From positions 1,790,468 through 1,854,467 of the forward strand of contig JAMWFC010000054.1 in assembly GCA_027475525.1 (NCBI GenBank): 64,000 nucleotides of DNA. Direction: 5' to 3'. The translations under genes and the position numbers were made by a program. This document shows positions 54,468 through 64,000 of the stretch, in pieces. Numbering within the stretch: position 1 is the first letter of the stretch; every line of letters starts with the position of its first letter. Source of the DNA: Macrolepiota albuminosa (Eukaryota; Basidiomycota; Agaricomycetes; Agaricales; Agaricaceae). The notes beneath the pieces were generated by a model, which saw nothing but the letters and a program-made list of their open reading frames with translations, did no database searches and was not told the DNA's origin.

Positions 54468-55026
54468 AATACCTTTTTTTGAATCCTTCTTTTTGGGAAT
54501 TCTGGCATCTCTTGGAGGAAGAGAGAAAGAAAAGAACTATTTGATATCGTGATCCGTGAAGATACAGAAGAATCATCAGTTTTGCGAAGACGCGTTGTGG
54601 ACGAAAATGGGTACGGATCACAAACGGGTCACACTTTCTCAGTTGTTTTTTCTGCTGTCACCGTCATGAACAAACCGCCAGTCGAAGTGCGGCGTGTACG
54701 CACGCTGTTGGTCGCGCTTCCCATCATGGTCGCTACAGGATGTACGCTTCATACTATCTGCCCCGACGCGTGCAGATACTCACATGCGAATGGGTAGACG
54801 TGCTGTATAAACGCATTGCGTTGGAGGAGCCACAGCGCAAGTTTCCCACAAAGCCTGGGTCAGAGGGGAGTGGGATGGGTGCGAGCTAGTTGCTGATTGT
54901 GCAAAAGCAGTTGATACTCATGTATGGTATGTATTTTACTTGTACACCTTCAGGCCTAACCCTCACCCTACCCTCTCTAATCTAAGCAGGTCATCATAAG
55001 TCCCAGATAAAAGGTCTGAACGGTTT
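54468..55026. other. intergenic, no convincing gene
   Basis: A plus-strand frame at 54549-54797 has no start context, homology or intron support. The rest is the 3' flank of MIC10. Confidence 0.4.
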
Positions 55027-55497
55027 TTATTTCGACGGTGCAAGCTCGGAAGGCGAGACGATGCGTGTGCCAGGTACGCGTGCGGGGTTAAAGGAGCGAT
55101 CACAGTCTGCGTATGCAGCACCGATGCCGAAGCCCGTTGAGAGTGCGATAGGCCATGTGCGTCCTGTGAAATAAACATTTATTCGTTACGAGGAATGCGT
55201 GGGTATATTGAGTACGCACGGCGGAAGAGGATGACGGAAGCGACGACGCCAACGCTGAAACCTACTCCACTGTGAATAGTTAGATGGGATTTTGAGATAC
55301 AAGCTGGAAACATACGCCTTGACGAGAAAGTCGGCGACTTTACGTGATGTGAGCGTAAGTTAAGGAAAGAATATCGACACGCACGGCAGCGGTCATACTG
55401 CAAGCAGTGAGATTCACATAGAAATAATAAGAAACTCGAAGCACACCTTCTGACCAATGATGTCCTCGCTGGACGCGGGCTTGGACGGCGTAGACAT
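55027..55497 (-). CDS. MIC10: MICOS complex subunit MIC10, 90 aa
   Basis: Five small exons (55447-55497, 55385-55397, 55316-55337, 55220-55269, 55027-55163) give exactly 91 codons. The second exon is only 13 nt. The protein has the MIC10 pattern: a short N-terminus, KYDRCLADFLVKAG, and two membrane segments with the glycine ladders GVGFSVGVVASVILF and STGFGIGAAYADCD, separated by the positively charged RRRTWP loop. In yeast and animals MIC10 forms a hairpin in the inner mitochondrial membrane and oligomerises to shape crista junctions. Length fits the family. It is divergent from BRO1, with 97 bp between the two ATGs. Confidence 0.9.
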
Positions 55498-55594
55498 GAA
55501 AGCAAGGAGTAAGGCAAGACGCCGGAAGTTGCCGCAAGCCAGGATTGCTGATTACTGCACACAGGTCACTGATCTCCACTTGGTCTCCTCCACG
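55498..55594. promoter_or_regulatory. 97-bp bidirectional MIC10/BRO1 promoter
   Basis: The two start codons face away from each other across 97 bp, so regulatory sites must be shared or lie within transcribed regions. No TATA box is evident. Confidence 0.5.
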
Positions 55595-58500
55595 ATGGCG
55601 TTCCAGTCGCCAATGATTTCTGTACCCAAGAAAGCGACCGACGAGGTCGACTGGACCACTCCAATCCGCATTCTTATTGCTCAGTCTTACGGCGAAAACC
55701 CAGACAACTATGCCTCTGAGTGTGCGCAACTCCAGCGTTGTCGCCAAGATGCGGTGCGCGGTGCAGGCAGCGATCTCACCGGTGTGCATCAAGAAGTATC
55801 GTCTTTCATCCAATTCTTACACGTGTTACAGCAAGGGACCTATTGTACAAATACTTTGGCCAGCTCGAGCTCCTCGAGCTGCGCTTTCCAGAGATTAAAG
55901 TCACTTTTCCGTGGCACGATGCTTTTACGAACAAGTTGACGACACAAACGTCTGTTGCTTATGAGAAAGCGTCTATTCTATTCCAAATCGCAGCTACACA
56001 TTCCTCTATCGCTGCTGCGCAAAGCCGGTCAGATCCCGAAGGGACCAAGCGCGCTTTCTCCTACTTCCGCTCATGTGCTGGCATGCTCACCTATATCAAC
56101 GACAACTTTTTGCATGCGCCGTCTACTGATCTCTCTCGGGATGTCGTCAAGTTTCTATCTAATTTAATTCTCGCACAGGCTACCGAAGTGTTTTTCGAAA
56201 AATGTATAGATGAGAAGAAAGGTAGTGCACTCGTGGCCAAAGTCGCAGCGCAAGCCGCGACGATGTACACTACCCTCAACGAAGAAGTCAAAGAATTCAT
56301 TGGAAAAAGTGTCTTTGACAGAAGCTGGGTAACTCTTATCCAAGTACGTGTTCGTATCCTCCTCCATCTCCTAAACTCACCAATGCGCAGATCAAATCCA
56401 AATACTTTCTCTCCCTCTCGCAGTACCACCGCGCGCTCGCTGACACAAATGCTTCCAAGCACGGAGATGCCCTCGCGCGGCTTACCCTCTCCGAGACTCT
56501 CGCCAAAGAATCCCAGCGTCTTTCCGCATCCTTCTCGCCGCCCTCGCCCTCCCCCACACTCCCCGCCGATGCCTCCCCCTCCCTCGTGGGCCTCACAAAA
56601 ACACACTCCTCCCTCGTCAGTACGCTCCTCGGCACCCTCTCGCGCGAGAACGATCTCATCTACCACGCCCTCATTCCCGCGTCGGAGTCCCTTCCCAAGA
56701 TCGACGGGCTCGTCGTCGCGCACCCGATGTCCATACAGGAGGTGTACGGCGCGCCAGAGGTGCAGCGAACGATTGGCCCCGAGCTGTTCAGGACGCTCGT
56801 GCCAATGGGCGTGCATGAAAGCGCGAGCGTGTATTCGGAGGAGAAGGCGAAGGTCGTGAGGAGGGAAGTGGAAGGCATTGAGAAAGCGCAGGCAGAGGTG
56901 GAGAGTGCGTTGGAAAGTGTAGGTGTTAGGACGGGGCTTGGGAGGTATAGGGCGATGGCCGAGGGCCGGATGCGGGGTGCGGGTACAGCCGAAGGAGGGG
57001 ATGTGGTCCCCTCCGAGGTGCGTAGGGCTGCAGAGGACATTGCGCGGCTTGAGAGCGAGGATGAGGGAAGGGTGGAGGGTATGCTTGCGGAACTTGGACG
57101 GCTAAAAGAGCGCGTGAGTGCAGAACTGGACGGGTTACAGCGGGAGTTGGACAATGAGAGTCGGGAGTGCGAGGTGATGAGGGTGAAGTGGGAGCATCAG
57201 TGGACGCAGGAACCTTCTGGCGGGCTGGGAGTGAGCAAGGCAATTAGGGCCGAAGTCAAGAGCCATTTGGGGGCGCTTGAGCAGGCTGGGAGGAGTGACT
57301 GGCAGGTTGGGGAACTGTGGGGGGATATCAGAGGCGACGTGGGTGTCTTGCTCGGGAACGGGGCAACGGGGCTGGAGGATGTATTTATGGAGAAGAAGGA
57401 GAGTAAGAAGGAAGAGAGTTTATTGGAAATGGATGTAGGCAAAGAGGAAGAGGAAGAAGAGGAACTTCGAGGGAAGATTGGCGGATTCGTTGCGGAGATT
57501 GAGGAGAGACTCTCGAGGTTGGGTAACATGGCGCGTGAGCGGACAGAGATCCTTCAAGAGCTCAAAGAGAAGGTTTGTCTTTGTCTTCCTTTCTCTCATC
57601 AGAACGTAATCACTTAGACTAAAACATTTCCACGTAGATCCAAACAGATGATGTCTCGCACCTTCTCCTGCTCAACCGGCGCAACACCGGTATCGAACCC
57701 ACCCTCTTCGCCTCTGAGCTGGAGAAATTCAAACCCTACACCCACCGGCTCGCCTCGCTTCTGCCCACACAACAGTCCATCCTCACCGACATCCGCACCT
57801 TATATACTTCTTTGCGTGCACTCGCCTCCTCTTCCTCGTCGTCGACTAATGCGAAGATCATGCGCCGCTGGGACGAGGCGGAACGCAGGCGGCGTGAACT
57901 GGTGCGGAGCTTCATGAGCGCAAAGGACGGGTATGTGAAGGTGCGCGAGGGCCTGTTGGGCGGGCTCGGGTTCTATAGAGAGCTTGGAGTGATTGTGGGG
58001 AGGATGAAGGGTGATGTAGGGGCGTTTGTAAAGGGACGGAGGGAGGAGAGGGAGAAACTTGGAAGGGAGTTGGAGTCCAAGAGCGAGAGGGATAAAAGGA
58101 AGCCAGCTGGGAGCGTGATGGGGTTGGAGCAGGGATTGAAGGCAATGAGTATCAGAGGTAATCAGCAGGGATTTGGAACGGTTTCACCACCACCGCTACC
58201 GCCTCCACCTCCACCCGTACAGTCCCCGCCTTTGCAGCATTATAATTACTCATCTCCGGGTCTATCTGTACCCCCTCCGCCACCGCCACCGCAATCGCAG
58301 TATCAGCATACGTGTCCGCCTCAACAGCAGCAGCAGCAGTATACCCACCAACAACAACAGGCGTATCCGCCACCTCCTGCACAATCGCAGATATACCAAA
58401 CCCGTCACCAACCCTCCTTATCGTCGTCCACATCCTCCTCGGTCGGATCGGCATTTCTCCCGCCTCCCCCACCCCGGCCCACACAGACACAGCCACAAAC

Positions 58501-58828
58501 GTCGTTCTCTCCACCCATGAACGATCCATATGCGAGTTTGGGGATGTTCGACGGTCATCGTTCGCCCCCTCCTCCCTCGGCCCCCCACGCTCCCAACGCG
58601 AATAGCACAAATGCGTATGCACCTCAGCAACCTCAACCTCAGCAGCAGGGAGGAGCGTATCAGGCGTATCAGACCCCGCCGCTGCCTCAAAATCAGCATG
58701 TGGGATATGGATATGCACCGGGGCAGGGGCAGGGTGGGTTTCCCCCGCCTCCGGGGCCGCCGCCACCCCGGACGGTGGGTCAGCAGCAACAGGGATACCA
58801 GTATGGCGGGTATGGGTATGGGCAGTGA
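55595..58828 (+). CDS. BRO1: BRO1/ALIX-type ESCRT-associated protein, 1023 aa
   Basis: Four exons (55595-55781, 55832-56343, 56391-57572, 57638-58828) total 1024 codons with no stop. Start MAFQSPMISVPKK matches BRO1-domain proteins. The BRO1 domain (~1-390) includes YASECAQLQ, AYEKASILFQIAATHSSIAA and SLSQYHRALADT. A coiled V domain (~400-800) follows, with HPMSIQEVYG and many heptads. The last ~160 residues are a Pro/Gln/Tyr-rich tail with poly-P runs. In fungi Bro1 binds the ESCRT-III subunit Snf7 and recruits the Doa4 deubiquitinase at endosomes during multivesicular body sorting. It appears intact. Fragments of its V-domain coding region are scattered at 2.2 and 53.8 kb. Confidence 0.92.
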
Positions 58829-59548
58829 AGTGTTTGTTAGATCTGATTTTTGGAGAGTGGGTGGTTGGACGATGCGTGTTCAATATGAATTGTGGAATGT
58901 TATGAATTGATGTCTGAACCTTTGTGATTGAGGTTGGATATCGGAATGTCGTGAATGGGCATCTGGATCTCTATAGATTTGTGTACCAAACCTTGGACCT
59001 CCTGTCGGGGTGAACTGTTAAGATAGTCGGTGCGCAATGGCCACACGATTTCATATACTTTGTCCCGCCTCCCATTTGTCGCCACTAACAAAATATTAGA
59101 TATATATATACTGTATGATACGAAGAACAATCGTTTATATCACGGACTGAGGACCATAGACCAATTATCTGTGATTATCTAAGGTGTTAAGGATCGAATT
59201 CATGAACGGTTGTCATAGCCAGTCTTCATACATATCCAACTCATCATTAAGTAGTAATCAAATCAAAAGTTACTCATGACAAAATGGACAGAGGACCATA
59301 TCTTAACAGAGTGTGCTCGACCGCTGCCGGGTTATCAGCGGCAGGGACAAGGATACAGTTGTCCATACACGTATCTCGGCTTCTAGTGATGCATACTTTG
59401 GACTTTGGGATGTGTATTTGTGTAGGGGTTTTCCAGTGTGCGGATACAAGCAATTTATGTTGTAGGGAATCGAGATAGTTCTTTGGGGACACTCAATAGA
59501 GTCTACAATGGTTCAAGAAAGAAAAATCAAGCATATAAACAGTCCCTT
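58829..59548. other. intergenic between converging BRO1 and F-box genes, no gene seen
   Basis: 3' flanks of two convergent genes. Short frames only. Confidence 0.5.
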
Positions 59549-61454
59549 TTAATAGCCACCAGAGTTATAATCATCCTGCATAAACAGCTCAAATTCATCA
59601 CCCATTCCCTCACCATACTCAGAATTCCCGAAGTCTTCGTCATAGATATCATAGTCTGAGGCAAAACTGTCATCTTCTCCAACTCCGATCCACGCCACTC
59701 GGTCGATGATGTCCCTTAGACGCTCGAGTTGAATCATATCAACTCCAGTACATTGCTCTAGACTGAGGGAGTCAAGAGACAATCCAACCTCCTTTCTAAG
59801 CTCAAAACAGGATAACATTAATGGCCCGGCGCTGACGAACGAATCGAGGGTATCATGCTCTGCAGCAATAGCGTGATCAAAAGAGCATTGAATCATCGTT
59901 ATATTCCGTAAAGCTGGAAAGGTCATGTGAACAGGCTGAATATCAGCCATCGGTTTGTTAACCAGACCGTGATGGAGCGCGTTGAGGAAGTTGCTTTGGA
60001 ACGAACATATCCGGAGATCCCGTAGTTGAGGAAGATTACCGAAGAATATCCATGAATCTTGCTCCAGAGGACGATCGACCTCGAGAAATATCAGTTGGTC
60101 CAGGCAGAGGGATTGCCACAGAAATTCCATTTCGACAAGTCTGATATTAGAGAAAACTATGTCCATTGTTGATGGGCTGCAGAACGATGATATCTGTGCT
60201 GCGTCTTTGGACTTCCAGTATCGAATCGAATGACTACCCAAAGTAAGAGACAAATTCGAGCCTTCAATACATTTGTTAAGCTTTCCTGCCAGTCCCTGTG
60301 CCAGAGACCTCGACATGTCCTGTATATCTTGTATCTGAAGATATATTGAACAGGCTTTCTGTGAGAATACGATGTGGTTCAAAAGAATGCAGTAGGACAA
60401 GTCGCCTGTGAGTGTGACACATTCGAGTTGTCCCAGGATTACCGGGTCAATACCATGTAGTATATATGGATCACCAAGACCCATCGATCCCTCTCTCTTC
60501 TCTAGATTGAGAGACTCAAGATGAGAAGTTTGTCGCAGTATAGTTAGGAGCTGATACAATGATGGGTCTGTTTGTTGAGGGAGATTTAGTAATGTGAGTG
60601 ACCGAAGATTTCTGAAGTCAACAAGCTCGGGATCCCATGCCATCCCACATTCCTCCAACACTAGATACCGCAGTCGTGATGACATGGTAAATAGTTCGTA
60701 CGGAAGCTTGTCTTGTTCAGACTGTCGAAGCAGCTGGACTTCCAGTCGTTCGATCATTGGTGCAGGATGTTTAAGTAATGAAAGAATACTAGTATATTCG
60801 CTACTAGCCCTGTCGTGCTCGGAGAGGAGACCAAAAGTCGGCAACGAGTGAAGCGTGAGGTTTTTGATGCGTGGTAGATGGAAACGGAGAATTTCTGTTA
60901 AAGTTTTGTACGAACGTGTACATTCTCCGGTGCTCGTGATGTTCAATGGTCCTTGATACGTGACCGTCAAAGGAGCTGGATTAGAGCGTAGAACCATTTC
61001 TCGAGCCCATGGTGGATATTTAAGCGAAATGTATGACCACAAATTGGGAGTAGCCAACGCCACTTCGCGCCAGTGGCTGCACACATGAGACACAGATTTT
61101 ATCCAGTCTATGTGTCCCATATCCAGAGAGTCATTAGAGAATTCGGCTCGACTCTCAGCGCATCTGACGACTTCGCCGAAGATGGCGCTAAGTATTTCAG
61201 AAGGAATACGACAAGTGATAGTGAGCGCATTGCGACACCGTTTATAGTAGCGAGTGATTATCTCGCAGCCTTTGATTTGGCGTCGAATATACGCATCGGC
61301 TATGCTTCTACTGGCTGCAGTTGGAAATGGGCCTTCAGCCTGGGAATCTGCAAAGTGAAGAAAATCTGCGTCTGTTGGCGATGCATGCCTATCAATCAGC
61401 GTTAGATGTCAATATTGGTTGAGCACGTCTACCTTGTATGTTATCCAAAGCCAT
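59549..61454 (-). CDS. F-box protein of the agaric type, 606 aa
   Basis: Two exons (61433-61454 and 59549-61347) give 607 codons. The N-terminus leads to a short F-box (CRIPSEILSAIF at ~53-64), followed by the usual VSHVCSHWREVALATPNLWS of mushroom F-box proteins. The rest has leucine-rich stretches (LRYLVLEECGM, LRSLTLLNLPQ, LRDLRICSF) resembling degenerate LRRs, and an acidic C-terminus. Such proteins usually link substrates to SCF ubiquitin ligases through Skp1; the substrate is unknown. The family is highly expanded in Agaricomycetes. The intron (61348-61432) is inferred because the frame upstream of 61347 has no usable ATG. Confidence 0.8.
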
Positions 61455-64000
61455 AACCGATAAACTCTGCGGGTGTGCTTCAGGTTTAGTCGTTGATATT
61501 CTGACTCCTTGAGCTACATTGGTCCACAAGAGGTAAATTGATTAGATAAGATGCAACTTTGCTTGTCCGATTGGAACCTTGCAAAAGAGGACATATGAAG
61601 ATATGAGGCAACTCTAACGAAGTCCTCCCAAGATCAGTTTTCTGATCGCGACTAACGGTCGTGTATGACTAGGATGAGTATTCTGGGAGATTGAAAAAGG
61701 CTCATCAGGCGAGATTCAAGAAGCGCCCCATTTTCCATTTGACGGCAGATGACTCCAACAAGTAAGGACCCATTCAGAAGCGTTCCATCTCAATGTGACG
61801 AGCAGGTAAATGATGTTTTTGTTATATCCCTCCACTCTCAAAGCCTCCAAATTCTTCGCTCGCCATCAAGAAAAAGGCGATCATATGAGAGCTCGTGTAT
61901 GAGAGCTGGTGTAGACAGAAATGCTTCCAATGAAAGGGTTCATGATCGGTGTGTAGAAAGCGTATTTGAAACGTTGTATGAAGGTGAGGGTAGATCACTA
62001 AGTATTTAAATCGTAGATGACTCAGGAAACATTCTTCGCCTTCCCTGTCAATCCCACAACTCAGATACACGATTCTCAAGATTGCTCAGTATGATCAGGA
62101 TATTAAAGACATCGCGGAAAAACTCTAGCCAGCATATATCGCGTTCGACAGGAACATTCATTTCGCCAAGAAGTGCATAATGCAGATAGAAATCCTGGAT
62201 TTCTAACCTTCCTAAAGTCAATGGCCTCTCTTAACATTATTGAATTCCTTAGTCAAACAGAGGACGGGAGTCTGTCTTTACTCTCTCTGCCAACCTGGGT
62301 TTCATACTTGGCCGCTACTAATGGCAAAAAGTCTCTCCTCACCACCTTAGTCTCACGTTGTTATCCATTACGACTTTGAGACGCGTAACATCTTTGCGAC
62401 CCCTGACTTATGATCGTTCTCTGTGAGTGGAATAACTTTGGGGCGATTCGAGGACAAACGACCCTGCACCTAGAAAACCGACATGTATGACTCTTTCTGC
62501 TGGTGTCGCAAGCTGACTCCTAGAATATGCAGCGTGTAAGTAAGGTATTAGCGAAGGGACGTCTGATGTGCGCGAGGAAGGTCGCGGTCAGCGCGGGCAA
62601 GCGACGATGAAATCTCGACTTAGTTCACGCGGGGAACTGGAGTTCAACGGAAGAAGTTTTAATTGTATATCATACGGACAGAATGTAACTATTGTGCTCA
62701 CCTGGAGTTCAACGGAAGAAGTTGAACTCCATGTGGGCTAACATGAATTGAAAAACTACTATTCTTTGCTGCTGTTAGCGTCTGCGGGTCCGCGATAAGA
62801 TGACGACTGAGGAACCAATGCGTAAGCGCAAGTGTGCACTTTCGTCAGGTATCCTAGGCTTGGGTAAGTCAACTATTCTATAGATACATCCAGACACTCA
62901 CCCTTATCCGACTGAGGGTGTCATTTATATGTGTTTCCTTGAAGCTAATCGAGATGGAGGTGTGTCCCCTTCCAGGTCATGCTTACAGTCTAACAGTTGG
63001 CTGACTGGTTGGGTGTACTTTTACTCTGTTACTCAAATACTGGTTCATCTGCCACTCGGACGAGAAAGACTCCATATTTCCTTATCCGCTTCCAGGTCAA
63101 TGTCATTGGTGTCCCCCACAATATGCTTTCCTATCTTACTTACGCTTCTTCATCAAGGATCTTCAAACATTCGATGACATTCTCTTGCCCTACCCATTAT
63201 TCACTGTCTGGTTTGCACATAAGTTTGCTTTTGGATCCCTCTCTATAAGAGCCGAGTTTGTTAGACAGAAGTTCCCAGTCCGCCCGTTCCTTCCCCTTTT
63301 TATGAGGTTTCCTCCTTTTGTGATGTCTATTCATCGCCTGTATACGCAGCAACTTATTTCTATCTAGCACATCTGCTCACGATATTTCGTGCTGTGCGTC
63401 CTGTTTTTCCCTTCCCTACTGCGGGTGTGTCGTTTCACTATCAAGATTTCTTATACTGGTATTGAGGGTATTTGTGTGCCTTCGAGTAGAAATGGATGTT
63501 TCTACGTCTATAGGGACGCATCGTAGTCTGTGAGTAAGTCCCTTTGTACTGGCGGATTCAATTCTGTATCATCCATGCAAATCCCTCCACAGTCGCGGAG
63601 ATTGATTTCCCTACCCTTTTATTGCAAGTCTCCTGGCTGTTTGTGGATAGTCTTATCTAGGGAACGTTTTATACGTTCGCCTGTTAACTTGCTCACGTTC
63701 CACTTGAGTCATCTTGTTGGCTGCAGTTTCGATGTCGTGATCAAAATTGCTCAGTAGGTCTTCTTTTTATGCTCGGGGGTCCTGGGGCTTGCTGACGGCC
63801 AGTCATTGCAGAAATATATTGGGCCACTTCTGATTCTGGGCATGCTATTTACATGTATATCTAGGGGCTCGCCGGACTCTGCCCTCTATTGTGGGAGTGT
63901 CGTCATTTCAATTGGCCTGAGGCTTGGCAGCATCCACTTCCATTTCAGTAGGCATCGACGGTGATTCTCAGTACTCGAGGGAGGTCTCAAGTCGTATTCT
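61455..64000. other. 2.5 kb with no recognisable gene
   Basis: Only short frames occur on both strands, none with family motifs or plausible splicing. A repeated motif GGAGTTCAACGGAAGAAGTT occurs at ~62639 and ~62705. The T-rich 62.9-63.9 kb segment could be decayed retroelement sequence, but nothing supports that directly. Confidence 0.4.

Noticed and set aside
54549..54797. Plus-strand frame downstream of tRNA-Leu
   Set aside because: No homology, start context or splice support.
56091..58883. Long frames antisense to BRO1
   Set aside because: They are shadows of the GC-rich coding strand; the BRO1 model is continuous and recognisable.
1..64000. CRISPR array
   Set aside because: The tandem repeats lack regular unique spacers and the sequence is eukaryotic.

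Overview
The window looks like a scaffold from a mushroom-forming basidiomycete (Agaricomycetes). Introns are dense and short (about 45-90 nt, GT..AG). The families present are typical of that group: a KDZ transposase with a CxC1-type cysteine motif, DUF6535/ankyrin proteins, an agaric-style F-box protein, a JmjC oxygenase, BRO1 and MIC10. It appears to be a short-read assembly: there is one gap of exactly 100 N (19087-19186) and five tandem duplications of 77 bp with no spacer, which look like k-mer overlap artefacts.

Layout. 1-2.7 kb: the C-terminal half of a DUF6535/ankyrin gene followed by a broken BRO1 fragment, a diverged duplicate of 52.6-54.2 kb. 3.0-14.6 kb: a complete KDZ (Zisupton-like) DNA transposon, delimited here by matching terminal inverted repeats and an 8-bp target duplication (GGGTTTCA). 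It carries a 1257-aa disordered protein, a small basic protein and a 1290-aa transposase fused to a Ulp1-type peptidase. 14.7-49.4 kb: a block of about 34.7 kb bounded by long inverted repeats. Each arm carries an outward-reading copy of the same unknown gene. Between the arms lie a small gene, two divergent unknown genes, a 1365-aa JmjC protein, and a huge intronless helicase of Helitron Rep/PIF1 type with a C-terminal cysteine-peptidase-like domain. LINE relics and CACTA-like MITEs are nested inside, and a 28-bp palindromic minisatellite recurs in the block. 49.7-50.3 kb: a miniature LTR retrotransposon (TRIM) whose 204-bp LTRs contain a tRNA-like sequence sharing its acceptor 3' strand with the primer-binding site.

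51-64 kb is the host part: a frameshifted DUF6535/ankyrin gene, another BRO1 relic, an intron-containing tRNA-Leu(CAG), a divergent MIC10/BRO1 gene pair, and an F-box gene. The last 2.5 kb show nothing convincing.

Interpretation. The two [ankyrin + BRO1-fragment] units are in the same orientation, and most of the DNA separating them is mobile. I infer an old tandem duplication beside BRO1 that was pushed apart by nested insertions. The best candidates for something undescribed are the 34.7-kb inverted-repeat element and the TRIM. The gap and the 77-bp duplications mean the large structure needs long-read confirmation.
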